Source of the DNA: Acrocarpospora corrugata
GTDB lineage: Bacteria > Actinomycetota > Actinomycetes > Streptosporangiales > Streptosporangiaceae
Length of the DNA: 64,000 nucleotides
Assembly: GCF_009687845.1 (NCBI RefSeq)
Contig: NZ_BLAD01000043.1
Span: forward strand, 24,683 to 88,682
Reading direction: 5' to 3'
Shown: positions 18,288 through 27,294 of the stretch, piece after piece
Position numbering within the stretch: the stretch's first letter is position 1
How the letters are laid out: every line of letters begins with the position of its first letter
Position numbers and translations under genes: made by a program
The notes under the pieces: model-generated
What the model was told of the DNA's origin: nothing
Databases searched by the model: none
The model's input: the letters and a program-made list of their open reading frames with translations, nothing else

Positions 18288-18817
18288 GTGGCCCGGACCA
18301 GCGAGTCATAGGTTTCGGTGGTCCGTTCAAGGTCGAGACCCAGCGAACACGCGAACGCGTGGAGTTCCTCTTGTACGGCGAGGCCGTTCTCGTCGCCGTG
18401 GACGGTGCGTTCGATTTCCACGAAGGAGCCGGCGTGTTCGACCTCGTCGACGCAGATCGTCATGTTCTTGAGGGTGGAGGTGCGGCGGGTCTTGACGATG
18501 CGGACGGTGGGATAGAAACCCATGGCCACGATGGCGGAGTGCATTTCGGCCCGGTCGGTCACCTCGGTTTCGTGTTCGAAGCAGGCCATCGCGTTGTCGA
18601 GTGGTCTTTTCACGGTGAACAGGTGTCTGCCCTGCTGGGTGCGGAGCCGGGCGAAGGTGACGCCGAGTTTGCTCTGGCCGTAGGTCCAGCCTTGTTCGGC
18701 GTACGCCTGGTCGTCCTGGTGGGCGGGGGGCGAGAGGCGTACGCCGCGGTGGAGGAGGGCGGCCTCCAGGGCGGCGAGGTCGCGTACGCGGTATTTGACC
18801 TCGATCTCACGGGTCAC
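18284..18817 (-). CDS. CYTH-domain protein (class IV adenylate cyclase / triphosphatase type)
   Basis: A 177-residue protein opening with the CYTH hallmark E-x-E-x-K (REIEVKYRV), followed by the basic strands expected for the triphosphate tunnel (FARLRTQQGRHLFTVKRP; VRIVKTRRTS; ICVDEVEHAGSFVEIE). Members hydrolyse tripolyphosphate, thiamine triphosphate or make cAMP. GTG 18817 follows GAGAGG. It is convergent with, and overlaps by 4 bases, the kinase/EEP chimera; such genes often co-occur with the rSAM/TMPK cassette (inference). The protein itself looks intact. Confidence 0.85.
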   Translation of the reverse strand: MTREIEVKYRVRDLAALEAALLHRGVRLSPPAHQDDQAYAEQGWTYGQSKLGVTFARLRTQQGRHLFTVKRPLDNAMACFEHETEVTDRAEMHSAIVAMGFYPTVRIVKTRRTSTLKNMTICVDEVEHAGSFVEIERTVHGDENGLAVQEELHAFACSLGLDLERTTETYDSLVRAT

Positions 18818-18874
18818 AGTGGCCTCTCCAGTCTCCGGCGACTGGGGGAATCTACCTTGGGGCGGCGGGTGGCG

Positions 18875-19543
18875 TCAGCCGGTCCAGCGGTAGCGGTGTT
18901 CTGGGCGGCCGGCGGTGCCGTAGCGGGGGCGGAGTTCGGCGCGGCCGGAGGCGCAGAGGTATTCGAGGTAGCGGCGGGTGCTGACGCGGGAGAGGCCGGT
19001 GAGGTCGGCGGCTTCGGTGGCGGAGAGGTCGGTGCCGGTGCGGCGGAGGGTTTCGGCGACGAGGGCGCAGGTGGTCTGGGAGAGGCCCTTGGGGAGAGGT
19101 GAGGTGCCGCGGGTGGAGCCGAAGAGGCGGTCCACGTCTTCCTGGCGGGCTTCGACGCCCAGGGCGGTGAGGTGGCGGCCGGTGTCGGCGTAGCGGCGGA
19201 GGCGGTCGGCCAGGGCGGCGGCGGTGAAGGGTTTGATCAGGTAGTTGACGGCGCCGCCGCGGAGGGCGGCGCGGACGGTGCCGATGTCGCGGGCGGCGGT
19301 GACGACGAGGACGTCGACGGGGGAGGCCAGGCCGCGGAGGGCGCGGAGCACGTCGAGGCCGGACATGTCGGGTAGGTAGATGTCGAGGAGGACCAGGTCG
19401 GGGGTGTGCTCGGAGACGGCGGCGATGGCGGCTCGGCCGGTGTGGGCGGCGGCGACGACCGTGAAGCCGGGCGTCTTGGCGACGTAGCCGGCATTGACCC
19501 GGGCCACCATGAAGTCGTCGTCCACGACGAGCACGCGTTTCAT
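18875..19543 (-). CDS. CitB/DcuR-family response regulator
   Basis: A 222-residue regulator: receiver domain (residues 1-120; acidic pocket VVDDD, phosphoacceptor Asp in LVLLDIYLPDMSG, Lys in YLIKPF) and a C-terminal helix-turn-helix of the CitB type (SATEAADLTGLSRVSTRRYL). It acts with the sensor kinase encoded just upstream and probably activates the divergent tct operon. ATG 19543 overlaps the stop of a 16-codon mini-ORF that duplicates its own start. Confidence 0.9.
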   Translation of the reverse strand: MKRVLVVDDDFMVARVNAGYVAKTPGFTVVAAAHTGRAAIAAVSEHTPDLVLLDIYLPDMSGLDVLRALRGLASPVDVLVVTAARDIGTVRAALRGGAVNYLIKPFTAAALADRLRRYADTGRHLTALGVEARQEDVDRLFGSTRGTSPLPKGLSQTTCALVAETLRRTGTDLSATEAADLTGLSRVSTRRYLEYLCASGRAELRPRYGTAGRPEHRYRWTG

Positions 19544-19590
19544 CGGCGGGCCGCCAGGTGGTCGTCGTTCAGGACGAGAGCGTGTTTCAT
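19540..19590 (-). other. duplicated response-regulator start (16-codon mini-ORF)
   Basis: Between kinase and regulator lies MKHALVLNDDHLAARR, an evident copy of the regulator N-terminus MKRVLVVDDDFMVARV. The kinase stop overlaps its ATG (ATGA) and its stop overlaps the regulator ATG in the same way. A 48-bp tandem duplication of the junction thus kept translational coupling through a short relay peptide. Confidence 0.6.
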
Positions 19591-21170
19591 CGGCGGGCCG
19601 GTGCCGGGGGGAGGAGGGCGGTGAAGACGGCGCCGTTGGCGTTGTGGACGCGGACCCAGCCGCCGCGGCGGAGGCAGGTTTGGCGGGTGAGGGCGAGGCC
19701 GAGGCCGCGGGAGCCGGAGTGGGCGATTTTGGTGGTGAAGCCTTCGCGGAAGACCTCTTCCGCGAGTTCGGGGGTGACGCCGGGGCCGGAGTCGCGGACG
19801 CGGACGTGCAGGCCGGCGGGGTCGGTGCGGACGAGGACCTCGACCACGCCGCCGGTGCCCTCCAGGGCGTCGATCGCGTTGGCGACCAGGTTGCCGACGA
19901 CGAGGACGGCGTCGCGCGGGTCTTCCAGGTCGCCGTCCACGTGGGAGTCGTCGGCGACCACCAGGGATGCGCCGCGTTCGGCCGCCTCGGCGGCCTTGGC
20001 CAGCAGGAGGGCGGCGAGGGTGGGGTCGGCGACGCGTTCGCGGATGCCCTGGGCGTACTGGCTGTAGGCCTCGGTGGTCTGGGTGATGTAGCGGACGGCG
20101 GCCTCGTGTTCGCCGAGTTCGAGCAGGCCGACGACGGTGTGCATGCGGTTGGCGAACTCGTGGGCCTGGGCTCGGAGGGCGTCGGTGGTGGTGCTGGCGT
20201 CGTCGAGTTCGCGGGCCAGCTGGACCAGTTCGGTGCGGTCCCGCAGGGTGACAACCCAGCCGCGGTGCTGGTCACGTACGGACACGGGGGTGCGGTTGAG
20301 CACCAGCACCCGGCCGCGGTGCAGCACGATGCGGTCCTCGCCGGGGTCGTCGCCGCCGAGCACGTCGCGGACCCGGTCGGAGAGCGGCATCTCGGTCAGA
20401 TCGCGGCCGACGGTGTCGGAGGACAGGTCGAGCAGGTCCTTGGCGGCGTCGTTGGCCAGGGTCACCCTGCCGGCCAGGTCGAGGGCGAGCACGCCTTCCT
20501 TGACGCCGTGCAGGACGCCTTCGCGCTGCTCCAGCAGGGCGGCGATCTCGATGGGCTCCAGGCCGAAGGTCTGGCGGCGGACCCGGCGGGCGATGAGCGC
20601 GGCGGCCAATGAACCGGCGACGAAGACGGCCAGCACGGTCCAGATGAGCGGCGGGAGCGCCGCCCCGAGCTGGTCGGCGACGGTCTGCTCCAGCACGCCG
20701 ACCGAGGTGAGGCCGATCACCTGGCCGGCCTCGTCGAAGATGGGGGCCTTGCCGCGGACCGAGCGGCCGAGGGTGCCGGTCTGGAAGCCGGTCCAGGTCT
20801 GGCCGGTCTCCAGCACCTCCGAGCCGTCGGTGGAGAGGCGTTTGCCGATGAGGTCGGTGTTGGGGTGGGCGTACCTGATCTGGTCGCGGTTGGCGATGAC
20901 CACGTAGTCGGCGCCGGTGGCGAGCTGCACGCCCGCGGCGATGGGCTGGAGCAGCACTTCGGGGCGCGGGTACCTGAAGGCGTCGCGGACCTGGGGGAGC
21001 CCGGCCACGGACTGGGCGATGGCCAGGGCCCGCTGGCGGTACTGGTCGTCGAGCTGGTTGCGGGTGTGCTGGGCCCAGACGGTGGCGGTGCCGCCGACGG
21101 CGAGCAGGACGATCACCATCTGCAGCACGAACAGCTGGGTGCCGAGGGAGGCGGTTGTCACTCGTCGCAC
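19587..21170 (-). CDS. CitA/DcuS-family sensor histidine kinase
   Basis: A 527-residue membrane kinase. Two membrane segments (about 13-32 and 173-195) flank an extracytoplasmic PAS-like sensor domain for carboxylates; a cytoplasmic PAS follows (EGVLALDLAGRVTLANDAAK), then an SpoOB-type dimerisation helix with the phosphorylatable His in AHEFANRMHTVVGLLELG, and an HATPase domain with N (NLVANAIDAL), G1 (RDSGPGV) and G2 (SRGLGLAL) boxes. GTG 21170 follows GAGAGG. Divergent from tctCBA, it probably senses the tricarboxylate or related acid that TctC binds. Confidence 0.9.
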   Translation of the reverse strand: MRRVTTASLGTQLFVLQMVIVLLAVGGTATVWAQHTRNQLDDQYRQRALAIAQSVAGLPQVRDAFRYPRPEVLLQPIAAGVQLATGADYVVIANRDQIRYAHPNTDLIGKRLSTDGSEVLETGQTWTGFQTGTLGRSVRGKAPIFDEAGQVIGLTSVGVLEQTVADQLGAALPPLIWTVLAVFVAGSLAAALIARRVRRQTFGLEPIEIAALLEQREGVLHGVKEGVLALDLAGRVTLANDAAKDLLDLSSDTVGRDLTEMPLSDRVRDVLGGDDPGEDRIVLHRGRVLVLNRTPVSVRDQHRGWVVTLRDRTELVQLARELDDASTTTDALRAQAHEFANRMHTVVGLLELGEHEAAVRYITQTTEAYSQYAQGIRERVADPTLAALLLAKAAEAAERGASLVVADDSHVDGDLEDPRDAVLVVGNLVANAIDALEGTGGVVEVLVRTDPAGLHVRVRDSGPGVTPELAEEVFREGFTTKIAHSGSRGLGLALTRQTCLRRGGWVRVHNANGAVFTALLPPAPARR

Positions 21171-21348
21171 GGCCTCTCACCTCTCCCGGTTAACTGCCCC
21201 GAAATATAGTCATGGGCGGGTAACGCCCCGGTCGCGGAGGCTGTGACCAATACCACCAATACGACGGCAAGCACGGGAAGCATCGACACCGCGGGTGACC
21301 GGCGCTCACGATCCTCACCACATTCTTTCTCACGGTGTTGGAGTGATC

Positions 21349-22326
21349 ATGCGTCTTCGCAGGCTCGCCGTACTGACGGCGGTGATCGCGTCGGTGACGG
21401 CCGCGACCGCGTGCGGTGCGGGATCGGATACGGCGTCAGGGACCAGCGCGCTGCGCATCATGGCCCCGGCCGCGCCCGGCGGTGGCTGGGACCAGACCTC
21501 GCGTACGGCGGAGCAGGCGATCAAGTCGATCGAGCCCGCCAGGAAGGTGGAGGTGTTCAACGTCCCCGGCGCGGGCGGCACGATCGGGCTGGCCCAGCTC
21601 GCGGGCGACAAGGGCAACGGCGGGGTGCTGATGACCATGGGCCTGGTCATGGTCGGCGCGGTCGAGCAGAACAAGTCCGCGGTGACGCTGGCCGAGGTCA
21701 CCCCGATCGCCCGGCTGACCGAGGAGTACGAGATCGTCGTGGTCCCGGCCGAGTCCCCGCTCCAGACGCTGGCCGACCTGGTCGCGGCCTGGAAGGCGGA
21801 CCCCACCAGGATCTCGGTGGCCGGCGGCTCCGCGGGCGGCACCGACCACATCGTGGCCGGCCTGATGGCCAAGGCCGCTGATATCGATCCCAAGCAGGTC
21901 AACTACATCGCCCACTCGGGCGGCGGCGAGGCGCTGAACGCGCTGCTCGGCAACAAGGTGTCGATCGGCATCTCCGGCATCGGCGAGTTCGCCGAGCACA
22001 TCAAGTCCGGCAAGCTGCGCTCGCTCGGCATCACCGCTCCGGCCCGCATCCCGTCGATCGAGTCCCCGACCCTGAAGGAGGGCGGCCTGGACGTCGAGCT
22101 GGCCAACTGGCGTGGTTTCGTCGCGCCCCCCGGCCTCGACGAGGCCGCCACCAAGTCCCTCACCGACCTGGTCACCAAGATGCACGACGGCCAGGCGTGG
22201 AAGGACGCGGTCGCCAAGAACGGCTGGGTCGACTCGTTCCAGACCGGGCAGCTGTTCGCGGACTTCCTCACCTCTGAGCAGACGCGGGTGAAGGGCATCA
22301 TCGCGGAAATGGGACTCGTCTCCTGA
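21349..22326 (+). CDS. tctC: tripartite tricarboxylate transporter binding lipoprotein TctC
   Basis: A 325-residue Bug-family periplasmic-type binding protein. The signal peptide ends in lipobox ATAC near residue 21, so it is tethered outside the membrane. Family features are LRIMAPAAPGGGWDQTSR, the GAGGTIG turn and VAGGSAGGTDH, which contact the carboxylate. ATG 21349 follows GGAG. It captures a di- or tricarboxylate and delivers it to TctAB; its stop overlaps the tctB start (TGATG). Confidence 0.9.
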   Translation: MRLRRLAVLTAVIASVTAATACGAGSDTASGTSALRIMAPAAPGGGWDQTSRTAEQAIKSIEPARKVEVFNVPGAGGTIGLAQLAGDKGNGGVLMTMGLVMVGAVEQNKSAVTLAEVTPIARLTEEYEIVVVPAESPLQTLADLVAAWKADPTRISVAGGSAGGTDHIVAGLMAKAADIDPKQVNYIAHSGGGEALNALLGNKVSIGISGIGEFAEHIKSGKLRSLGITAPARIPSIESPTLKEGGLDVELANWRGFVAPPGLDEAATKSLTDLVTKMHDGQAWKDAVAKNGWVDSFQTGQLFADFLTSEQTRVKGIIAEMGLVS

Positions 22327-22838
22327 TGTCCTCCACCGATGAGAGAGAGGGGGTCAAGCCCCGCCGGCGGCCGGAGCTCGCGCTCGCGCTGATCGTCCTC
22401 GGCCTCGGCGTCTTCGTGATCGCCGGGACCGCGGACGTGACGGCGGCGGCCTCCACGCTCGGGCTCGGCCCCCGTTTCTTCCCGCTGCTGGTGGGGTCGG
22501 CGATGATCGTCATCGGCGTCTGCTACGTGGTGGACGTGCTGCGCGGCGGGCACGGCGACCCGGAGGAGAGCGAGGACGTGGACGCCAGGGCCCCGGCGGA
22601 CTGGCGCGGGGTCGGCGTGGTCAGCGTGATCTTCCTGGCCTTCGCCGGGCTGCTGGACCTGCTCGGCTGGGTGATCGCGGCCGCGCTGCTCTTCTTCGGC
22701 CTGGCCGTGGCGCTCGGCGCGCGGGACCGGCTCAGGGCGGGCGTGGTGGCGATCATCCTGGGGGTCGCGACCTACCTGGCGTTCGTCAAGGGGCTCGGGG
22801 TCACCCTCCCCGCCGGGCTGCTGTCCGGGGTGATCTGA
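22326..22838 (+). CDS. tctB: tripartite tricarboxylate transporter small membrane subunit TctB
   Basis: A 170-residue protein with four predicted membrane segments and a charged loop in the middle (DPEESEDVDARAPADW), the usual TctB form. It overlaps tctC by one base and abuts tctA, so the three subunits are made as one operon. Function depends on TctA; the small subunit has no catalytic residues. Confidence 0.88.
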   Translation: MSSTDEREGVKPRRRPELALALIVLGLGVFVIAGTADVTAAASTLGLGPRFFPLLVGSAMIVIGVCYVVDVLRGGHGDPEESEDVDARAPADWRGVGVVSVIFLAFAGLLDLLGWVIAAALLFFGLAVALGARDRLRAGVVAIILGVATYLAFVKGLGVTLPAGLLSGVI

Positions 22839-24335
22839 GTGGATTCGCTGAACCTGCTGCTGGACGGCTTCGCCACCGCCCTCACCCCGGTCAACCTGCT
22901 GTACGCGCTGGTCGGCGTCACCCTCGGCACCCTCGTCGGGGTGCTCCCCGGCATCGGCCCGGCGATGACCGTGGCGCTGCTCCTGCCGATCACCTTCAAC
23001 GTCCCCCCGGCCAGCGCCTTCATCATGTTCGCCGGGATCTACTACGGCGGCATGTACGGCGGCTCCACCACCTCCATCCTGCTCAACACCCCCGGCGAGA
23101 GCTCGTCGATGATCACCGCGCTGGAAGGCAACAAGATGGCCAGGCGCGGCCGGGCCGCCCAGGCCCTGGCCACGGCGGCGATCGGCTCGTTCGTGGCCGG
23201 CACGATCGCGACCGGCCTGCTGGTCGTGGCGGCCCCGCTGGTGGTGGAGTTCGCCATCTCGTTCGGACCGGAGGACTACTTCGCGCTGGCGATCCTGGCC
23301 TTCACGGCGGTGTCGTCGGTGCTGTCCCGCTCGGTGGTCCGGGGGCTGGCCTCGCTGGTCCTGGGCCTGGCCATCGGGCTGGTCGGGATCGACCAGCAGA
23401 CCGGCCAGGCCAGGCTCACCCTGGGCATCCCGCAGCTGCTCGACGGCATCGACGTGGTGATCGTCGCGGTCGGCCTGTTCGCGCTCGGCGAGGCGCTCTA
23501 CGTGGCGTCCCGGCTGCGGCACGCGCCGCCGGAGATCGTCCCCGTCGGCCGCGCCTGGATGGGCCGCGCGGACTGGCGCAGGTCCTGGCGTCCCTGGCTG
23601 CGCGGCACCGCGCTCGGCTTCCCGTTCGGCGCGCTGCCCGGCGGCGGCGCGGAGATCCCCACGTTCCTGTCGTACGCGGCGGAGAAGCGCCTGGCGCGCG
23701 GCACCGCCAAGGAGGAGTTCGGCAAGGGCGCGATCGAGGGCGTCGCCGGTCCTGAGGCGGCCAACAACGCCTCAGCGGCGGGGACGCTGGTGCCGCTGCT
23801 GACGCTGGGCCTGCCCACTTCGGCGACGGCCGCCATCATGCTGGCCGCCTTCCAGCAGTACGGCCTGCAGCCGGGCCCGCAGCTGTTCGACCACAACCCG
23901 GCCCTGGTGTGGGGGATGGTGGCGTCGCTGTTCATCGGCAACACGATGCTGCTGGTGCTCAACCTGCCGCTCGCCCCGGTGTGGGCGCGGGTGCTGCGGA
24001 TCCCCCGGCCGTATCTGTACGCGGGAATCGTGCTGTTCGCGGCGCTGGGCGTGTACGCGCTGAACAACTCGTGGGTGGACCTGATCGTGCTCTACCTGCT
24101 GGGACTGCTCGGTTTCGCGATGCGCAGGTTCGGCCTCCCGGTGGCCCCCGCCGTGATCGGCCTGATCCTCGGGCCGATGGCGGAGATCCAGCTGCGCCGG
24201 GCCCTGGCCATCGGCGCGGGCGACGTCAGCACACTGGTCGCCAGCCCGGTCGCGGGCGTGCTCCTGGTGCTCTCCGCGCTCGCCCTGCTCACCCCACTGC
24301 TCAGGAAGCTGCTCAGAAAGGTGCTCGCCCGCTGA
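22839..24335 (+). CDS. tctA: tripartite tricarboxylate transporter large membrane subunit TctA
   Basis: A 498-residue integral membrane protein with about 11-12 segments, the ion-coupled channel of the TTT transporter. Conserved family blocks are [20 protein letters not shown] near residue 30, [20 protein letters not shown] near 70, and the second half-repeat [22 protein letters not shown] 22839 follows the tctB stop directly. The divergent CitA/CitB-type pair is the likely regulator. Confidence 0.92.
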   Translation: MDSLNLLLDGFATALTPVNLLYALVGVTLGTLVGVLPGIGPAMTVALLLPITFNVPPASAFIMFAGIYYGGMYGGSTTSILLNTPGESSSMITALEGNKMARRGRAAQALATAAIGSFVAGTIATGLLVVAAPLVVEFAISFGPEDYFALAILAFTAVSSVLSRSVVRGLASLVLGLAIGLVGIDQQTGQARLTLGIPQLLDGIDVVIVAVGLFALGEALYVASRLRHAPPEIVPVGRAWMGRADWRRSWRPWLRGTALGFPFGALPGGGAEIPTFLSYAAEKRLARGTAKEEFGKGAIEGVAGPEAANNASAAGTLVPLLTLGLPTSATAAIMLAAFQQYGLQPGPQLFDHNPALVWGMVASLFIGNTMLLVLNLPLAPVWARVLRIPRPYLYAGIVLFAALGVYALNNSWVDLIVLYLLGLLGFAMRRFGLPVAPAVIGLILGPMAEIQLRRALAIGAGDVSTLVASPVAGVLLVLSALALLTPLLRKLLRKVLAR

Positions 24336-24380
24336 CCAAATCGCTACGCAGTCGTCACTCAACTGGATAAAGATCCCCTT

Positions 24381-25727
24381 ATGGCGAAATTAGGGTTTCC
24401 GTTCACCCTTGGGGTGGCTTCGGGGGAACCATCCGCTGACGGGGTGATCTTGTGGACGCGGCTCGCCGTCGAGCCGCTGCACGCGAGCAAGACGGGTGGC
24501 ATGCCGAACCAGGCGTTCTCGGTCAAGTGGGAACTGGCCGAGGACGCGGCGTTCAGCCGGATCGTCCAGTCCGGCGCCGCGCCCGCCCAGCCGGACTGGG
24601 CGCACAGCGTGCACGTCCGGGTGAGCGGGCTGCGTGCCTGGACGGAGTACTTCTACCGGTTCAGCGTGGACGGGCACACCAGCCCCGTAGGGCGTACCAA
24701 AACAGCACCGGGCCCCGACTCGACCGAGCCGATCAGAATCGGCGTGATCTCCTGCCAGCGATACGAACACGGTTTCTTCACCGTGCTCAAACACCTGGCC
24801 GCGGAACGGCCGGACGTGATCTTCCACCTGGGCGACTACGTCTACGAGTACGGCAAGCCCGCCAACCCGCAGCCGGGCCGCTACCTCCGGCCGCTGGAGT
24901 CGACCGAGGAGTGCAAGACGCTGGCCGCCTACCGCCGCAGGTACGCGCGCTACCAGCTGGACAAGGACCTCCAGGCGGCGCACGCGGCGGCCCCGTGGAT
25001 CGCGATGCCGGACGACCACGAGGTGCGCGACAACTACGCGGGACTGCTGCCGGGGGACGGTTCCAGCCAGGCGGCGTTCGTGAAACGGCGGAACGCCGCG
25101 TACAAGGCGTATTACGAGCATCTGCCGCTGCGGGTCCGGCCGGTCGGCAACAACCTGCAGTTCTACCGCTGGCGGCCGTACGGCAAGGTGGCGGATTTCC
25201 TGTTCGTGGACGCCCGGCAGTACCGGAGCGGCCGGAACATGCTCGGGACCGAGCAGCAGGAGTGGCTCACCACCCGGCTGACCGCCTCCACCGCGCGCTG
25301 GAAGGTGCTCGCGCAGCCGCTCTTCTTCGCGCCGCGCAAGTTCCCGCTGGAACCGCCGAGCGCCGACGCCTGGGACGGCTTCCCCGACTCGCGGGCCAAG
25401 GTGCTGGCCGCGGCCACCGGCGACCTGGTGGTGCTGAGCGGCGACGTGCACAACGCCTGGGCGGCCGAGCTGGGCAACGGGGTGGAGTTCGTGACCAGTT
25501 CGGTCACCAGCCGCCCGCCGAGCACGGACGGCAGCGCGACGCTCGCGCTCAACCCGCACCTCAAGTACTTCGACGGCAGGCGCGGCTACCTGATGGTCAC
25601 GGCGAGCATGACCGACTTCACGGTGGACTACCGAGCCGTCGCGTTCGTGGACCAGCCCGGCGCACCGGTGGTGACAGCAGCGGGGTTTCGTGTCCTCAAC
25701 AACAAACTGCAACGAACCGATCTGTGA
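24381..25727 (+). CDS. PhoD-like metallophosphatase/phosphodiesterase without signal peptide
   Basis: A 448-residue PhoD-family enzyme: N-terminal beta domain (FTLGVASGEPSADGVILWTR) then a metallophosphoesterase domain with GVISCQ, FHLGDYVYEYG, MPDDHEVRDNY and VLSGDVHNAW supplying metal ligands. Secreted PhoD proteins begin with a Tat signal; here the mature domain starts at residue 5, with no export signal in frame upstream. It is therefore predicted cytoplasmic, or the true 5' end is lost. The ribosome site at ATG 24381 is weak. It follows tctA by 45 bases. Confidence 0.88.
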   Translation: MAKLGFPFTLGVASGEPSADGVILWTRLAVEPLHASKTGGMPNQAFSVKWELAEDAAFSRIVQSGAAPAQPDWAHSVHVRVSGLRAWTEYFYRFSVDGHTSPVGRTKTAPGPDSTEPIRIGVISCQRYEHGFFTVLKHLAAERPDVIFHLGDYVYEYGKPANPQPGRYLRPLESTEECKTLAAYRRRYARYQLDKDLQAAHAAAPWIAMPDDHEVRDNYAGLLPGDGSSQAAFVKRRNAAYKAYYEHLPLRVRPVGNNLQFYRWRPYGKVADFLFVDARQYRSGRNMLGTEQQEWLTTRLTASTARWKVLAQPLFFAPRKFPLEPPSADAWDGFPDSRAKVLAAATGDLVVLSGDVHNAWAAELGNGVEFVTSSVTSRPPSTDGSATLALNPHLKYFDGRRGYLMVTASMTDFTVDYRAVAFVDQPGAPVVTAAGFRVLNNKLQRTDL

Positions 25728-25750
25728 AATAGGAGGTCAGCCCCCTAGCG

Positions 25751-25769
25751 AATAGGAAAGTTTCCTATT
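25751..25769. promoter_or_regulatory. perfect palindrome upstream of the GH3 gene
   Basis: AATAGGAAA-G-TTTCCTATT is a perfect 9-bp inverted repeat with a one-base centre, 32-50 bases before the hexosaminidase start, in an AT-rich stretch between it and the phosphodiesterase. It looks like a repressor operator for aminosugar or cell-wall sugar use; the cognate family (ROK or RpiR type) is a guess. Confidence 0.55.
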
Positions 25770-25800
25770 AGATTTCGGGCATGTCCAAGTGCGGTGCCGC

Positions 25801-27294
25801 ATGACGCGAAGCATGGAGCTGTTGCGTCTGGCAGACACGGTCCTGTTCCCCGGCTTCGAGGGAACCACGCCCCCTGACTGGCTGCGGCGTCGCCTCGGCG
25901 ACGGTCTCGCCGGGGCGGTCCTTTTTTCCCGCAACGTGGACACGCCCAGCCAACTGGCCGAGCTGACGGCCGCGCTGCGCGCGGAGAACCCGGACATCGT
26001 CCTGGGAATCGACGAGGAGGCCGGGGAGGTCACCCGGCTGGAAGCCAGGACCGGCAGTTCGCGGCCGGGCAACTTCGCGCTCGGGGTGGTGGACGACGAG
26101 GCGCTGACCGAGGCGGTCGCCCGGGACGTCGGGTGGGACCTGGCGGCGGCCGGGGTCACCATCGACTTCGCGCCGGCGGCGGACGTGAACTCCAACGCCG
26201 ACAACCCGGTGATCGGGCTGCGCTCCTTCGGCGCGGATCCCGAGCTGGTGGCGCGGCACACCGCCGCGTGGGTGCGCGGGCTCCAGTCGGCCGGGGTGGC
26301 GGCGTGCGCCAAACACTTCCCCGGGCACGGCGACACCTCGGTGGACTCGCACTACAGCGTGCCGGTGGTGGCCGGCAGCCGCGCGGACCTGCACGAGGTC
26401 GAGCTGCGGCCGTTCCGGGCGGCCATCGCGGAGGGGGTGCGCTCGATCATGACCGGGCACCTGCTGGTGTCCGCCTACGACCGGGAGCTGCCCGCCACGC
26501 TGAGCCCCAGGATCCTGACCGAGCTGCTCCGCCACGAGCTCGGCTTCGAGGGGCTGATCGTCACCGACGGCATCGAGATGGCGGCGGTCTCCGGCCCGTA
26601 CGGCATCGGCGGCGCCAGCGCGCGGGCCATCGCGGCCGGAGCCGACGCGATCTGCGTGGGCGGCGAGCACGCCGACGAGGCCATCGTGGAGCACATCAGG
26701 GACGCCATGGTGGACGCCGTGTTCGAGGGCTGGCTGCCCGAGGAACGCCTGGCCGACGCGGCGGAGCGGGTCAGGGCGCTGGCCGCCTGGCGGCCGTCGC
26801 GGGTGCCGCCGGCGACGCGCGAGCCGGTCGGGCTGGCCGCGGCCCGCCGGGCCATCCGGGTCAGCAGGGACGACGGCACGGTGCTGCCGCTGGTGGTCGC
26901 GCCGCACGTGGTGGAGCTCTCGCCGGTGATGAACCTGGCGATCGACAAGGGCATGCCGTGGGGGGTCGGGGAGCCGCTGGGCAAGCTGCTGCCGGGGACC
27001 ACGGTGACCCGGCTGCACGAGCCGGAGCTGGCCGACGGGCTTCCCGGCGACGTGCTCGCCCAGGCCGCGGATCGGCCGCTGGTGATCGTGGTCCGGGACG
27101 CGCACCGGCACGCCTGGCAGATGGACGCGCTGGCGCACCTGCTGGCGCGGCGGCCCGACGGGGTCGTGGTGGAGATGGGGCTGCCGGGCCGTACCGACCT
27201 GGGCGCGGTGCACGTCGCCACGCACGGGGCGGCGCGGGTCTGCGGGCAGGCGGCGGCCGAGACGCTGACCGGTCAGGTCGCCGCGTTCTCCTGA
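25801..27294 (+). CDS. GH3 beta-N-acetylhexosaminidase, NagZ-like
   Basis: A 497-residue glycoside hydrolase family 3 enzyme. The NagZ signature KHFPGHGDTSVDSH carries the His used as acid/base, and the nucleophile Asp lies in VTDGIEM. It should release terminal GlcNAc from muropeptides or chitooligosaccharides; no signal peptide is seen, so it acts in the cytoplasm. A C-terminal extension of about 150 residues beyond the barrel follows the longer actinobacterial type. GTG 25789 is an alternative start; neither has a strong ribosome site. A palindromic operator precedes it. Confidence 0.88.
   Translation: MTRSMELLRLADTVLFPGFEGTTPPDWLRRRLGDGLAGAVLFSRNVDTPSQLAELTAALRAENPDIVLGIDEEAGEVTRLEARTGSSRPGNFALGVVDDEALTEAVARDVGWDLAAAGVTIDFAPAADVNSNADNPVIGLRSFGADPELVARHTAAWVRGLQSAGVAACAKHFPGHGDTSVDSHYSVPVVAGSRADLHEVELRPFRAAIAEGVRSIMTGHLLVSAYDRELPATLSPRILTELLRHELGFEGLIVTDGIEMAAVSGPYGIGGASARAIAAGADAICVGGEHADEAIVEHIRDAMVDAVFEGWLPEERLADAAERVRALAAWRPSRVPPATREPVGLAAARRAIRVSRDDGTVLPLVVAPHVVELSPVMNLAIDKGMPWGVGEPLGKLLPGTTVTRLHEPELADGLPGDVLAQAADRPLVIVVRDAHRHAWQMDALAHLLARRPDGVVVEMGLPGRTDLGAVHVATHGAARVCGQAAAETLTGQVAAFS

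Noticed and set aside
15500..18300. Decayed region considered as an integrative element
   Set aside because: No integrase, transposase, tRNA target or terminal repeats seen; pseudogenes alone do not show mobility.
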